64,000 nucleotides of DNA from Pseudomonas poae (GCA_028869255.1 CP110972.1:6733315-6797314), one strand, 5' to 3'; positions 16,138-26,309 are shown, counted from the stretch's first letter. The notes: a model not told the origin generated them from the letters alone. Translations and numbers: made by a program.

Positions 16138-16223
16138 GCCGAGGTGGTGGAATTGGTAGACACGCAACCTTGAGGTGGTTGTGCCCATAGGGTGTAGGGG
16201 TTCGAGTCCCCTTCTCGGTACCA
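16138..16223 (+). tRNA. tRNA-Leu (anticodon GAG)
   Basis: 86 nt including an encoded CCA end. The acceptor stem GCCGAGG pairs with TCTCGGT (G-T pairs at both ends); the anticodon stem CAACC/GGTTG holds loop TTGAGGT with GAG at 16172-16174. It has the long variable arm of class II tRNAs and a T loop TTCGAGT. Lies directly after secG, as in E. coli. Confidence 0.97.
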
Positions 16224-16234
16224 ATTATCAGGAG

Positions 16235-16256
16235 AGCCCGCTGTTGCGGGCTTTCT
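16235..16256 (+). terminator. Terminator between tRNA-Leu and tRNA-fMet
   Basis: Stem AGCCCGC/GCGGGCT with loop TGTT, followed by TTCTT. Would end the tpiA-secG-tRNA-Leu transcript. Confidence 0.8.
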
Positions 16257-16319
16257 TGTAGGTGGAAGGTTACATTGACCCTGTAAGGGATCGGTCGTAT
16301 ACTTCCGCCCCAGCTTTGT

Positions 16320-16396
<77 letters not shown>

Positions 16397-16406
16397 GTTT
16401 TAGCGG

Positions 16407-16428
16407 AGCCCCTTTTAAGGGGCTTTTT
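16407..16428 (+). terminator. Terminator after tRNA-fMet
   Basis: Stem AGCCCC/GGGGCT with loop TTTTAA and a following T run. First of two terminator-like hairpins before rimP. Confidence 0.8.
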
Positions 16429-16445
16429 GTTAGCTGGACACTTTC

Positions 16446-16497
16446 AACGCCGCTGTTCGACGGCGTTTCAAGGATGGGCGTTTCGCCCATTTTTTTA
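16446..16497 (+). promoter_or_regulatory. rimP leader: tandem hairpins ending in a terminator
   Basis: AACGCCG/CGGCGTT (16446-16467) is followed by ATGGGCG/CGCCCAT with loop TTT (16474-16490) and seven Ts. This second intrinsic terminator lies only 40 bp before rimP. A rimP-leader attenuator family has been proposed in gammaproteobacteria (recalled, not checked), so attenuation of the rimP-nusA-infB operon is plausible. Confidence 0.6.
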
Positions 16498-16537
16498 TTT
16501 TGCACAGCATGCACATACATGCACGAGGGGGGTTCAG

Positions 16538-16996
16538 GTGTCGAGCAAGCTAGAAGAGTTGCAGGCCTTGTTGGCCCCGGTGGTCGTGGCCCTAGGCTAT
16601 GAATGCTGGGGTATTGAGTTTTCGGCTCAAGGTCGCCACTCAATGTTGCGCGTTTATATCGATAAAGAGGGCGGCGTGCTGGTGGACGATTGTGCCATTG
16701 TCAGCCGTCAGATCAGCGGTGTCCTGGATGTTGAAGATCCAATCTCCGTTGAATACACCCTCGAAGTTTCCTCGCCAGGCATGGAACGCCCACTGTTCAC
16801 TATTGATCAGTTTGCAAAATTTGCCGGTGAACAAGTGAAGATCAAGCTGCGATCCCCGTTCGAAGGGCGACGCAACTTTCAGGGCCTTCTGCGCGGTGTA
16901 GAAGAACAGGATGTCGTGGTGCAGGTAGAAGACCATGAGTTCCTGTTGCCGATCGATATGATCGACAAGGCCAACATTATTCCCAGTTTTGACTGA
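16538..16996 (+). CDS. rimP: Ribosome maturation factor RimP
   Basis: Required for late 30S subunit assembly. 152 residues, family-typical: N-terminal domain with [24 protein letters not shown] and [18 protein letters not shown], the [14 protein letters not shown] motif, and an Sm-like C-terminal domain. GTG at 16538 follows a GAGGGGGG ribosome site; the longer open frame upstream runs through the leader terminator and is rejected. nusA follows 47 bp downstream. Confidence 0.96.
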   Translation: MSSKLEELQALLAPVVVALGYECWGIEFSAQGRHSMLRVYIDKEGGVLVDDCAIVSRQISGVLDVEDPISVEYTLEVSSPGMERPLFTIDQFAKFAGEQVKIKLRSPFEGRRNFQGLLRGVEEQDVVVQVEDHEFLLPIDMIDKANIIPSFD

Positions 16997-17043
16997 GACG
17001 CGGATCCCGCGGATCCAATGGCTTGCGAAAGGCGAGGCGTACG

Positions 17044-18525
17044 ATGAGCAAAGAAGTACTGCTGGTTGTTGAGTCGGTATCCAATGAAAAGGGCGTACCG
17101 GCAAACGTGATTTTTGAAGCGCTGGAGCTGGCCCTGGCCACTGCTACCAAAAAGCGTTTTGAAGACGAAGTTGATCTGCGTGTGGAAATCAACCGCCACA
17201 CCGGTGCCTATGAGACTTTCCGTCGCTGGACGGTCGTCGAAGAAGCCGATCTTGACGATCCGGCCATCGAAACCTGGCCGAGCAAGGTTGCCGAAACGCA
17301 CCCTGGCGCCCAGGTCGGTGATGTCGTCGAAGAAAAGATCGAATCGATCGAGTTCGGCCGTATTGCTGCACAAACTGCCAAGCAGGTCATTGTGCAGAAG
17401 GTTCGCGAAGCCGAGCGCGCTCAAGTCGTCGACGCTTATCGCGAGCGCCTGGGTGAAATCATCTCCGGCACCGTGAAAAAAGTTACCCGCGACAACGTGA
17501 TCGTCGACCTGGGCAATAACGCTGAAGCGTTGCTGGCCCGCGAAGACATCATCTCTCGCGAAACCTTCCGTGTCGGCGTACGTCTGCGTGCGCTGCTCAA
17601 GGAAATCCGCACCGAGAACCGCGGCCCTCAGTTGATCCTGTCGCGTACCGCGCCGGAAATGCTGATCGAGCTGTTCCGTATTGAAGTGCCGGAAATCGCC
17701 GAAGGCCTGATCGAAGTCATGGCTGCGTCCCGCGACCCGGGTTCGCGTGCCAAGATCGCGGTCCGCTCCAAGGACAAACGCATCGACCCGCAAGGCGCTT
17801 GCATCGGTATGCGCGGTTCGCGTGTGCAGGCCGTGTCGGGCGAATTGGGCGGTGAGCGTGTGGATATCGTGCTGTGGGACGATAACCCGGCGCAGTTCGT
17901 GATCAACGCCATGTCGCCGGCTGAAGTGGCGGCAATTATCGTTGACGAAGATGCCCATGCAATGGACATCGCCGTTGGCGCAGACAATCTGGCTCAGGCC
18001 ATTGGTCGTGGTGGTCAGAACGTGCGTCTGGCCAGCCAACTGACCGGCTGGACCCTGAACGTGATGACCGAATCGGACATCCAGGCTAAGCAGCAAGCTG
18101 AAACCGGTGACATCCTGCGCAACTTCATCGACGAGCTGGAAGTCGACGAAGACCTGGCGCAGGTGCTGGTAGATGAAGGCTTCACTAGCCTGGAAGAGAT
18201 TGCCTACGTACCGTTGGAAGAAATGCTCAACATCGACGGCTTTGACGAAGACACCGTCAACGAGCTTCGCGCTCGGGCCAAGGATCGTTTGTTGACTAAA
18301 GCCATCGCTACTGAGGAAAAGCTGGCAGACGCCCATCCGGCCGAAGACCTGCTCTCGCTTGAGGGTATGGACAAGGATTTGGCGATGGAACTGGCGGTGC
18401 GCGGCGTAATTACCCGCGAAGACCTGGCCGAGCAGTCTATTGACGATCTGCTCGACATCGACGGCATTGACGATGATCGTGCCGGCAAGTTGATCATGGC
18501 CGCCCGAGCCCATTGGTTCGAGTAA
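17044..18525 (+). CDS. nusA: Transcription termination/antitermination protein NusA
   Basis: Binds RNA polymerase and nascent RNA; modulates pausing, intrinsic termination and rrn antitermination. 493 residues: N-terminal polymerase-binding domain, an S1 domain around 135-200, two KH domains around 230-345 ([25 protein letters not shown]), and two C-terminal acidic repeats. ATG 17044 ([12 protein letters not shown]) is chosen over an upstream in-frame codon that adds a non-conserved basic segment. infB follows 27 bp later. Confidence 0.97.
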   Translation: MSKEVLLVVESVSNEKGVPANVIFEALELALATATKKRFEDEVDLRVEINRHTGAYETFRRWTVVEEADLDDPAIETWPSKVAETHPGAQVGDVVEEKIESIEFGRIAAQTAKQVIVQKVREAERAQVVDAYRERLGEIISGTVKKVTRDNVIVDLGNNAEALLAREDIISRETFRVGVRLRALLKEIRTENRGPQLILSRTAPEMLIELFRIEVPEIAEGLIEVMAASRDPGSRAKIAVRSKDKRIDPQGACIGMRGSRVQAVSGELGGERVDIVLWDDNPAQFVINAMSPAEVAAIIVDEDAHAMDIAVGADNLAQAIGRGGQNVRLASQLTGWTLNVMTESDIQAKQQAETGDILRNFIDELEVDEDLAQVLVDEGFTSLEEIAYVPLEEMLNIDGFDEDTVNELRARAKDRLLTKAIATEEKLADAHPAEDLLSLEGMDKDLAMELAVRGVITREDLAEQSIDDLLDIDGIDDDRAGKLIMAARAHWFE

Positions 18526-18552
18526 TTAGGCGCGGCCTGAGGAGAGAAATGC

Positions 18553-21078
18553 ATGACGCAAGTCACGGTGAAACAACTGGCCGATGAGGTCAAAACACCG
18601 GTAGAGCGCCTGTTGCAGCAGATGCGTGAGGCAGGTCTGCCGCACACCGCCGCCGATGAAGGTGTGAGCGATAGTGAGAAGCAGTCTTTGCTGACTCACT
18701 TGAAGAGCAGCCACAAGGCGAAAGTGGAAGAACCGCGCAAGATTACATTGCAGCGCAAAACCACCAGCACCCTGCGTGTTGCTGGTAGCAAGAGCATCAG
18801 CGTTGAAGTACGCAAGAAGAAAGTCTTCGTACAGCGCAGCCCGGAAGAAATCGAAGCCGAGCGCAAACGCGAACTGGAAGAACGTCGCGCAGTAGAAAAT
18901 GCTGCACGTCAGAAGGCTGAAGAAGAAGCCAAGCGTCGCGCCGAAGAAGAAGCGCGTCGCCAGCCTGCTGCTGCGCAACCTGCTGCCACTGAAGCGGTCG
19001 CCGCGCCTAGCGCGCCAGTTGAAGCTGTGCGTGAGGCCGCTCCGGTTGCCGCTGCACCTGCTCCAGCAGCTGATGCCCGCAAGCGTGACGAACCTCGTCG
19101 TCCGGATAAACCACGTGCCGACGATAACAATCGTCGCGGTGGCGGCGGCGATGGCGAGCGTAAAAACGCTCCGCATCGTGCTTCGGTCAAAGAGAAAGCG
19201 CCTGCTCCACGCGTTGCCCCACGTACTACCGACGAAGAAAGCGATGGCTTCCGTCGTGGTGGTCGCGGCAAGGCCAAGCTGAAAAAACGCAACGCCCACG
19301 GTTTCCAGAGCCCAACCGGCCCTGTCGTGCGTGAAGTGAAGATCGGCGAGACCATCACTGTTGGCGACCTCGCTCAGCAGATGTCGGTCAAGGCTGCTGA
19401 AATCATCAAGTTCATGTTCAAGCTGGGTACTCCGGCCACCATCAACCAGGTACTGGATCAGGAAACTGCCCAACTGGTTGCTGAAGAGCTGGGCCACAAA
19501 GTGACCCTGGTCAGCGACACCGCCCTGGAAGATTCCCTGGCCGAGTCCCTGAAGTTTGAAGGTGAGGCGGTTTCCCGTGCTCCAGTTGTGACCGTAATGG
19601 GCCACGTTGACCACGGTAAAACTTCCCTGCTCGATTACATCCGTCGTGCCAAGGTTGCTGCAGGCGAAGCCGGCGGTATTACCCAGCACATCGGTGCATA
19701 CCACGTTGAAACCGACCGTGGCATGGTGACGTTCCTCGACACCCCTGGTCACGCCGCGTTTACCGCAATGCGTGCCCGTGGTGCCAAGGCGACCGACATC
19801 GTGATCCTGGTGGTTGCAGCCGACGACGGCGTGATGCCGCAAACCATCGAAGCCGTTCAGCATGCCAAGGCAGCTGGCGTACCGCTGGTGGTTGCAGTGA
19901 ACAAAATCGACAAGCCGGGCGCTGATCTCGATCGCATCCGTAGCGAACTGTCGGTTCACGGCGTGACGTCCGAAGAGTGGGGTGGCGACACTCCATTCGT
20001 ACCGGTCTCGGCGAAGATGGGTACCGGTGTTGACGAACTGCTCGAAGCCGTTCTGTTGCAAGCCGAGGTTCTGGAACTGACCGCTACTCCATCGGCTCCT
20101 GGCCGTGGTGTTGTGGTTGAGTCCCGTCTCGACAAGGGCCGTGGCCCGGTTGCGACCGTTCTGGTTCAAGACGGTACCCTGCGCCAAGGCGACATGGTGC
20201 TGGTCGGTTCGAACTACGGCCGTGTACGTGCCATGCTCGACGAGAACGGCAAGCCAATCAAGGAAGCCGGCCCGGCTATCCCGGTCGAGATCCTCGGCCT
20301 GGACGGTACCCCGGACGCTGGCGACGAGATGAGCGTGGTTGCCGACGAGAAGAAAGCCCGTGAAGTGGCTCTGTTCCGTCAAGGCAAGTTCCGCGAAGTC
20401 AAGCTGGCCCGTGCTCACGCCGGCAAGCTGGAAAACATCTTCGAGAACATGGGCCAGGAAGAGAAGAAGACGCTTAACATCGTCCTCAAATCTGACGTAC
20501 GTGGTTCCCTCGAAGCGTTGAACGGCGCCTTGAACGGCCTGGGTAACGACGAAGTGCAAGTGCGCGTTGTCGGTGGCGGTGTCGGTGGTATCACCGAGTC
20601 CGACGCCAACCTGGCACTGGCTTCCAACGCTGTACTGTTCGGCTTCAACGTGCGTGCCGATGCCGGCGCTCGCAAGATCGTCGAGCAGGAAGGCCTGGAC
20701 ATGCGTTACTACAACGTCATCTACGACATCATCGAAGACGTCAAGAAAGCCCTCACCGGCATGCTTGGCAGCGACGTGCGGGAGAACATCCTGGGTGTTG
20801 CCGAGGTGCGTGACGTGTTCCGCTCGCCGAAATTCGGCGCGATCGCCGGTTGCATGGTTATCGAAGGTACCGTGTACCGTAACCGTCCAATCCGTGTACT
20901 GCGTGAAGACATCGTTATCTTCGAAGGCGAGCTGGAATCCCTGCGCCGCTTCAAGGATGACGCTTCCGAAGTGCGTGCCGGCATGGAATGCGGTATTGGC
21001 GTCAAGAGCTACAACGACGTCAAGGCTGGCGACAAGATCGAAGTCTACGAGAAGGTTCAGGTTGCTCGCAGCCTCTAA
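18553..21078 (+). CDS. infB: Translation initiation factor IF-2
   Basis: GTPase that places fMet-tRNA on the 30S P site and promotes subunit joining. 841 residues. N-terminal IF2_N module (1-50), a long charged Glu/Arg/Ala-rich linker (about 90-240), second IF2_N near 255-305, then the G domain from about residue 343 with [17 protein letters not shown] and NKIDKPG, and the beta-barrel and C-terminal domains. Internal starts giving shorter IF2 isoforms are known in E. coli but none is identified here. Confidence 0.97.
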   Translation: MTQVTVKQLADEVKTPVERLLQQMREAGLPHTAADEGVSDSEKQSLLTHLKSSHKAKVEEPRKITLQRKTTSTLRVAGSKSISVEVRKKKVFVQRSPEEIEAERKRELEERRAVENAARQKAEEEAKRRAEEEARRQPAAAQPAATEAVAAPSAPVEAVREAAPVAAAPAPAADARKRDEPRRPDKPRADDNNRRGGGGDGERKNAPHRASVKEKAPAPRVAPRTTDEESDGFRRGGRGKAKLKKRNAHGFQSPTGPVVREVKIGETITVGDLAQQMSVKAAEIIKFMFKLGTPATINQVLDQETAQLVAEELGHKVTLVSDTALEDSLAESLKFEGEAVSRAPVVTVMGHVDHGKTSLLDYIRRAKVAAGEAGGITQHIGAYHVETDRGMVTFLDTPGHAAFTAMRARGAKATDIVILVVAADDGVMPQTIEAVQHAKAAGVPLVVAVNKIDKPGADLDRIRSELSVHGVTSEEWGGDTPFVPVSAKMGTGVDELLEAVLLQAEVLELTATPSAPGRGVVVESRLDKGRGPVATVLVQDGTLRQGDMVLVGSNYGRVRAMLDENGKPIKEAGPAIPVEILGLDGTPDAGDEMSVVADEKKAREVALFRQGKFREVKLARAHAGKLENIFENMGQEEKKTLNIVLKSDVRGSLEALNGALNGLGNDEVQVRVVGGGVGGITESDANLALASNAVLFGFNVRADAGARKIVEQEGLDMRYYNVIYDIIEDVKKALTGMLGSDVRENILGVAEVRDVFRSPKFGAIAGCMVIEGTVYRNRPIRVLREDIVIFEGELESLRRFKDDASEVRAGMECGIGVKSYNDVKAGDKIEVYEKVQVARSL

Positions 21079-21149
21079 CTCGCGCACTTCAGGAGCCACA
21101 CAGCGTGTGGGCATGCAAATGCCCCGCGCCGTGTCCGGACTCTAAACGC

Positions 21150-21183
21150 AACGCCCGGTCTGGCTTTTGTCAGGCCGGGCGTT
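21150..21183 (+). terminator. Long hairpin between infB and rbfA
   Basis: A roughly 15-bp stem (AACGCCCGG arm, loop TTTT, CGGGCGTT arm) with only three Ts after it. It may be a weak terminator or an mRNA processing/stability hairpin, since rbfA and truB are normally in the same operon. Confidence 0.6.
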
Positions 21184-21237
21184 TGCCGCTTTCAGACCCC
21201 ACGGGTTTCACCGTGTGGCAGTAACAGGTAACAAGAC

Positions 21238-21633
21238 ATGGCAAAAGAATACAGCCGTACCCAGCGAATCGGCGATCAGATGCAGCGCGAGCTGGCCCAA
21301 CTGATCCGTCGCGAAGTCAAAGACCCACGCGTTGGCCTGGTCACCATCACCGCCGTTGAAGTCAGCCGTGACGTAGGTCACGCCAAGATCTTCATCACCG
21401 TGATGGGGCAGGACAGCAGCGAAGAAATCGCGCAAAGCATCAAGGTGCTCAACTCGGCCGCAGGTTTCCTGCGCATGCAGTTGGCCCGTGAAATGAAGCT
21501 GCGCAGCGTTCCGCAGTTGCACTTCCACTACGACGAAAGCGTCGTGCGTGGTGCGCACCTGTCGGCACTGATCGAGCGCGCCGTGGCTGAAGACAGCCAG
21601 CACCCGTCCACACCTGAAGACGCCAAGGAGTAA
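21238..21633 (+). CDS. rbfA: 30S ribosome-binding factor RbfA
   Basis: Cold-shock-associated factor binding free 30S subunits and helping 16S 5'-end maturation. 131 residues: KH-like fold with [39 protein letters not shown] and [23 protein letters not shown]. The C-terminal tail is short and acidic. truB follows three bases after the stop. Confidence 0.97.
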   Translation: MAKEYSRTQRIGDQMQRELAQLIRREVKDPRVGLVTITAVEVSRDVGHAKIFITVMGQDSSEEIAQSIKVLNSAAGFLRMQLAREMKLRSVPQLHFHYDESVVRGAHLSALIERAVAEDSQHPSTPEDAKE

Positions 21634-21636
21634 GCG

Positions 21637-22554
21637 GTGGCTCAGGTCAAACGTATCCGTCGCAACGTCAGCGGCATCATTCTGCTCGACAAGCCCATTG
21701 GCTTTACCTCCAATGCCGCCCTGCAGAAGGTCCGCTGGCTGCTCAATGCCGAGAAGGCCGGGCACACCGGCAGCCTCGACCCCCTGGCCACCGGCGTGCT
21801 GCCGCTGTGCTTTGGCGAGGCCACCAAGTTCTCGCAATACCTGCTCGATTCCGACAAGGGTTATGAAACCCTGATGCAACTGGGCAAGACCACCACCACG
21901 GCTGACGCCGAAGGTGATGTTCTGCAGGTTCGCGACGTGACCGTTGGTCGTGCTGATATCGAGGCTGCTTTACCCGGTTTTCGTGGGGAAATCAGTCAGA
22001 TACCGCCGATGTACTCGGCGCTCAAGCGTGATGGTCAGCCTCTTTACAAGCTGGCACGTGCGGGCGAAGTAGTGGAGCGCGAACCGCGTTCTGTTACTAT
22101 TGCGCGCTTGGAATTGCTTGCCCATGAAGGCGACACTGCCCGCTTGGCCGTGGACTGCAGCAAAGGCACCTATATCCGTACCCTGGTGGAAGATATTGGT
22201 GAAAAGCTCGGTTGCGGCGCGTACGTTGCAGAATTGCGACGCACCCAGGCCGGTCCTTTCAGCCTGGCCCAGACGGTCACGCTGGAAGAGTTGGAAGCGG
22301 TACACGCCGAGGGCGGCAATGAAGCGGTTGATCGCTTCCTGATGCCATCGGACAGCGGTTTGCTCGATTGGCCATTGCTGCACTTCTCGGAGCACAGCGC
22401 GTTCTACTGGCTAAACGGCCAGCCGGTACGTGCCCCGGACGCTCCGAAGTTCGGTATGGTGCGGGTACAGGATCATAACGGTCGCTTTATCGGTATCGGT
22501 GAAGTGAGCGAAGACGGGCGCATCGCGCCACGTCGACTGATTCGGTCAGAATGA
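21637..22554 (+). CDS. truB: tRNA pseudouridine(55) synthase TruB
   Basis: Makes pseudouridine 55 in the T loop of tRNAs. 305 residues. Catalytic Asp48 lies in [12 protein letters not shown]; the [17 protein letters not shown] and [15 protein letters not shown] motifs are intact, and the C-terminal PUA-like domain is present. GTG start at 21637 with the ribosome site (AAGGAG) inside the end of rbfA, indicating coupled translation. Confidence 0.97.
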   Translation: MAQVKRIRRNVSGIILLDKPIGFTSNAALQKVRWLLNAEKAGHTGSLDPLATGVLPLCFGEATKFSQYLLDSDKGYETLMQLGKTTTTADAEGDVLQVRDVTVGRADIEAALPGFRGEISQIPPMYSALKRDGQPLYKLARAGEVVEREPRSVTIARLELLAHEGDTARLAVDCSKGTYIRTLVEDIGEKLGCGAYVAELRRTQAGPFSLAQTVTLEELEAVHAEGGNEAVDRFLMPSDSGLLDWPLLHFSEHSAFYWLNGQPVRAPDAPKFGMVRVQDHNGRFIGIGEVSEDGRIAPRRLIRSE

Positions 22555-22573
22555 CCGAACGAGGGTGGCTGTT

Positions 22574-22627
22574 AACAGGCACGGTCACTACTCATTTTTA
22601 GATACAGGGATTTGTCCCTGGCCTGTT
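22574..22627 (+). promoter_or_regulatory. Structured leader upstream of rpsO
   Basis: AACAGGC (22574-22580) pairs with GCCTGTT (22621-22627) and encloses a second hairpin CAGGGA-TTTG-TCCCTG (22605-22620). It ends 42 bases before the rpsO ATG and has no T tract. S15 is known to repress its own mRNA by binding leader structure in several bacteria, so this is a candidate autoregulatory element; not demonstrated for this sequence. Confidence 0.4.
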
Positions 22628-22669
22628 GAAACTGCCCTTTGGGTGGTTTCCTGAAAAAAGGATTGCCTC

Positions 22670-22939
22670 ATGGCTCTCGACGTTCAAGAAAAAGCACAAA
22701 TCGTAGCTGACTATCAGCAAGCTGTTGGTGACACTGGTTCGCCAGAAGTGCAAGTTGCACTGCTGACCCACAACATCAACAAGCTGCAAGGTCACTTCAA
22801 GGCCAACGGTAAAGATCACCACTCCCGTCGTGGTCTGATCCGCATGGTAAACCAGCGCCGTAAGCTGCTGGACTACCTGAAAGGCAAGGATCTGGGTCGT
22901 TATCAGGCTCTGATCGGTCGCCTGGGTCTGCGTCGCTAA
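22670..22939 (+). CDS. rpsO: 30S ribosomal protein S15
   Basis: Primary 16S rRNA-binding protein of the small-subunit platform. 89 residues, four-helix fold with the conserved [22 protein letters not shown] and [22 protein letters not shown] segments. AAAGGA lies seven bases before ATG. Followed by pnp after 194 bp, the rpsO-pnp pairing seen in E. coli. Confidence 0.98.
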   Translation: MALDVQEKAQIVADYQQAVGDTGSPEVQVALLTHNINKLQGHFKANGKDHHSRRGLIRMVNQRRKLLDYLKGKDLGRYQALIGRLGLRR

Positions 22940-23133
22940 TAAGCGATTGCGCTAGAGGTTGGTTGTCTGCCGTGTGTCAGTGGGATTCCCGCTGGCCCAT
23001 GGCAGGCTCCCAGCCTCAAGTTTTATCTGGATACACGTTTTACCCTGGACCAGGCTCGGGCCGATTCCCGACATTGCCCAAGAATTTCGCAAGAAAACAA
23101 GTTCCCCAAGAGCCACAAAGAAGGTAGGACACC
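22940..23133 (+). promoter_or_regulatory. rpsO-pnp intercistronic region
   Basis: No intrinsic terminator. Partially self-complementary sequence (CTGCC near 22970 with GGCAG near 23001, enclosing a GGGATTCCC palindrome) could form the processing hairpin expected upstream of pnp, where RNase III cleavage controls PNPase levels in E. coli. Assignment by analogy only. Confidence 0.3.
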
Positions 23134-25238
23134 GTGAACCCGGTTATCAAAAAATTCCAGTTCGGTCAGTCGACCGTTACCCTTGAGACAGGCCGTATCG
23201 CCCGTCAAGCCTCCGGCGCAGTGCTGGTTACCGTTGACGATGACGTCACCGTATTGGTGACCGTTGTTGGCGCCAAGACCGCTGACCCAAGCAAAGGCTT
23301 TTTCCCTCTTTCCGTTCACTACCAGGAAAAGACTTACGCTGCCGGTAAGATCCCTGGCGGTTTCTTCAAGCGCGAAGGCCGTCCTTCCGAGAAAGAAACC
23401 CTGACTTCCCGACTGATCGACCGTCCGATCCGTCCGCTGTTCCCAGAAGGCTTCATGAACGAAGTGCAGGTTGTCTGCACCGTCGTTTCCACCAGCAAGA
23501 AGACCGATCCGGACATCGCTGCGATGATCGGTACCTCGGCTGCCCTGGCAATCTCCGGCATTCCTTTCGATGGCCCGATCGGCGCTGCCCGCGTTGCGTT
23601 CCACGAAAGCACCGGCTACCTGCTGAACCCGACTTACGAGCAACAAAAAGCGTCGAGCCTGGACATGGTCGTTGCCGGTACCTCGGAAGCCGTGTTGATG
23701 GTCGAATCGGAAGCTAAAGAGCTGACCGAAGACCAGATGCTGGGCGCTGTACTGTTTGCTCACGACGAGTTCCAGGTCGTGATCAACGCTGTTAAAGAAC
23801 TGGCCGCTGAAGCTGCCAAGCCAACCTGGACCTGGGCTCCTCAGCCAGAAGCCACCGAGCTGCTGGGCGCTATCCGCTCCGAGTTCGGCGCTGCTATCTC
23901 CGACGCCTACACCATCACCGTCAAGGCCGACCGTTACGCTCGCCTGGGCGAGTTGAAGGATCAGGTTGTAGCCAAGCTGTCCGGTGAAGAAGGCCAGCCT
24001 TCCTCCAGTGACGTCAAAGCTGCTTTCGGTGAAATCGAATACCGCACCGTTCGCGAAAATATCGTTAACGGCAAGCCACGTATCGACGGTCGAGACACTC
24101 GCACCGTACGTCCGCTGAACATCGAAGTCGGCGTGCTGCCGAAGACTCACGGTTCGGCGCTGTTCACCCGTGGTGAAACCCAGGCTCTGGTCGTCGCGAC
24201 CCTGGGTACTGCCCGTGACGCACAGCTGCTGGACACCCTGGAAGGCGAGAAAAAGACCCGTTCATGCTGCACTACAACTTCCCTCCGTTCTCGGTGGGCG
24301 AGTGTGGTCGCATGGGTGGCGCTGGTCGTCGCGAAATCGGTCACGGCCGCCTGGCCCGTCGTTCGATTTCGGCCATGCTGCCTGCTGCTGACGTGTTCCC
24401 GTACACCATCCGTGTAGTGTCGGAAATCACCGAATCCAACGGTTCCAGCTCCATGGCTTCCGTTTGCGGTGCTTCCCTGGCGCTGATGGACGCTGGTGTG
24501 CCGATGAAGGCACCGGTTGCCGGTATCGCCATGGGCCTGGTTAAAGAAGGCGAGAAGTTCGCCATCCTGACCGACATCCTGGGTGACGAAGACCACCTGG
24601 GCGACATGGACTTCAAAGTAGCCGGTACCGCCAAAGGTGTTACCGCGCTGCAGATGGACATCAAGATCAAGGGCATCACCGAAGAAATCATGGAAATCGC
24701 TCTGGGCCAAGCCCTGGAAGCGCGCCTGAACATCCTCGGTCAGATGAACCAGATCATTGGTCAGTCCCGTACCGAACTGTCGGAAAATGCTCCGACCATG
24801 ATCGCGATGAAAATCGACACCGACAAAATCCGTGATGTTATCGGTAAAGGCGGCGCGACCATCCGTGCAATCTGTGAAGAGACCAAGGCTTCGATCGACA
24901 TCGAAGACGACGGCTCGATCAAGATCTTCGGCGAAACCAAGGAAGCGGCTGAAGCTGCACGTCAGCGCGTCCTGGGTATCACCGCTGAAGCCGAGATCGG
25001 CAAGATCTACGTCGGTAAGGTTGAGCGCATCGTCGACTTCGGCGCATTCGTCAACATCCTGCCGGGCAAAGACGGTCTGGTTCACATCTCCATGCTGAGC
25101 GATGCTCGCGTTGAGAAAGTGACCGACATTCTGAAAGAAGGCCAGGAAGTGGAAGTGCTGGTACTGGACGTGGACAACCGCGGCCGTATCAAGCTGTCCA
25201 TCAAGGACGTAGCAGCAGCCAAGGCTTCGGGCGTTTAA
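23134..25238 (+). pseudogene. pnp: Polyribonucleotide nucleotidyltransferase (PNPase), frameshifted by one base
   Basis: 3'-5' phosphorolytic exoribonuclease of the RNA degradosome. The frame from GTG 23134 is open through two-thirds of the first half and matches PNPase up to LLDTLEGEK; after that the family sequence ([20 protein letters not shown]) continues in the -1 frame from about 24258 to the stop at 25238. One A is missing from the run of five As at 24250-24254; adding it gives exactly 701 residues, the normal pseudomonad length. Both RNase PH-like cores, the KH domain ([15 protein letters not shown]) and the S1 domain ([23 protein letters not shown]) are otherwise well preserved. Assembly error is the likeliest cause; see findings. 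Confidence 0.9.
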
Positions 25239-25258
25239 TTACCCCAGGCTTCACGCTG

Positions 25259-25288
25259 AAAAAAAGGACTCTTCGGGGTCCTTTTTTT
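25259..25288 (+). terminator. Rho-independent terminator after pnp
   Basis: Stem of seven As plus GGAC pairing with GTCC plus seven Ts. Strong, and potentially bidirectional; closes the rimP-to-pnp superoperon. Confidence 0.9.
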
Positions 25289-25340
25289 ATGCCTGGTGGA
25301 AAGTGTCTAAAAATCAGGCGCTTAGTAAATCGAAAAAGCC

Positions 25341-25380
25341 GCAACTTGCATGCAGGCACGATCAGCTTCATGCAAGTTGC
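25341..25380 (+). promoter_or_regulatory. 12-bp inverted repeat upstream of a sigma-54 promoter
   Basis: GCAACTTGCATG (25341-25352) and CATGCAAGTTGC (25369-25380) are perfect inverted repeats with a 16-bp spacer, further flanked by AAATCG/CGATTT. They end about 70 bp upstream of the -24 element of the next gene, the distance expected of an enhancer-binding-protein site. The binding protein is unknown. Confidence 0.5.
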
Positions 25381-25446
25381 ACGATTTCGAAAATCGGCTA
25401 TTTTTATAAGTTGTTGATTTATAAGGTTTTAATTCTTATTCAAGAC

Positions 25447-25463
25447 TTGGCACACTGCCTGCA
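25447..25463 (+). promoter_or_regulatory. Sigma-54 (RpoN) promoter of the BON-domain gene
   Basis: TTGGCAC-ACTGC-CTGCA: the GG (25449-25450) and GC (25461-25462) invariant pairs are separated by exactly ten bases, and only one consensus position differs. Predicted transcription start near 25474, 60 bp before the ATG. Confidence 0.75.
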
Positions 25464-25533
25464 ATAACCCTGTTAACGCTGCAGCATCAAGGTCCACACA
25501 CTGCAGACTTTTAATAAAACAGGAGTTACTCGT

Positions 25534-26154
25534 ATGAAGAAGTTCGCTCTCGCTACTGCTACCGCTCTGACCCTGGCCATGGGTGCTAACGTTGCCTTTG
25601 CTCAGACTTCCCAAGCGCCGATGACCCTTGCAGCTGGTGAAGCCACCAAAGCCAAGGAAGCTACTTCTGACACTTGGATCACCACTAAAGTCAAAGCTGA
25701 CCTGCTGACCGAGAAAGGTATTCCTGGTGGGGATATCAAGGTTGAAACCAACAAAGGTGTGGTTTCCCTGTCCTCCACCGTAGCGATCTCCGATTCGCAA
25801 AAAGCTACCGCAGTTGCAATCACCAAACGCATTAAAGGTGTAACTGCTGTTTCCGCTGACGGCCTGCTGGCTGGCGGCGCAACCAAAGCCGACAACGTCG
25901 ACAAAACCAAAAGCGCAGCTGCCGGCGCCAAAGAGACCACTTCCGATACCTGGATCACTACCAAAGTGAAAGCTGACCTGGTAACCGAGAAAGGCATTCC
26001 TGGCACCGACATCAAAGTCGAAACCAACAAGGGTGTCGTTTCCCTGTCGTCGACTGCTGCTGTGACTGAATCGCAGAAAGAGACTGCAGTTGCGATCACC
26101 AAGAAAATCAAAGGCGTTAAAGCTGTATCGGCCGACGGCCTGAAAGCAGAATAA
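25534..26154 (+). CDS. Periplasmic protein with two BON domains
   Basis: 206 residues. N-terminal Sec signal peptide with cleavage predicted near residue 23 (AMGANVAFA/QT), so periplasmic or outer-membrane associated. Two BON domains (about 42-110 and 133-205) each open with SDTWITTKVKADL and contain KGIPG..DIKVETNKGVVSLSST, so one is a recent-looking duplication of the other. Related to OsmY-type proteins linked to envelope or osmotic stress. SD AGGAG. The upstream sigma-54 promoter and inverted repeat suggest tightly controlled expression. Substrate and exact role unknown. Confidence 0.9.
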   Translation: MKKFALATATALTLAMGANVAFAQTSQAPMTLAAGEATKAKEATSDTWITTKVKADLLTEKGIPGGDIKVETNKGVVSLSSTVAISDSQKATAVAITKRIKGVTAVSADGLLAGGATKADNVDKTKSAAAGAKETTSDTWITTKVKADLVTEKGIPGTDIKVETNKGVVSLSSTAAVTESQKETAVAITKKIKGVKAVSADGLKAE

Positions 26155-26260
26155 CGCTTAACCCCTCGACTGAACTGTACGTCGGCGGCGGAGAGTGAGT
26201 TAGATATCCACTCAATGCACCTCACGAGTTCATGCGACCGGCCACACGGATGTGGTCATT

Positions 26261-26293
26261 ACAGGCCCCGGCACTTGTGTCGGGGCCTGTTCT
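26261..26293 (+). terminator. Terminator after the BON-domain gene
   Basis: Perfect ten-bp stem ACAGGCCCCG/CGGGGCCTGT with a ten-base loop, followed by TCTATT. Confidence 0.7.
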
Positions 26294-26309
26294 ATTACGC
26301 AGATCTAAA

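Noticed and set aside
18526..21114. An 862-codon open frame antisense to infB
   Set aside because: Mirror of infB with low-complexity His/Val/Asp-rich translation and no recognisable domain.
24247..24258. Programmed -1 ribosomal frameshift in pnp
   Set aside because: AAA AAG is present but preceded by G, not A, with no clear stimulatory stem or upstream SD-like element, and PNPase needs its full length; a missing A explains it more simply.
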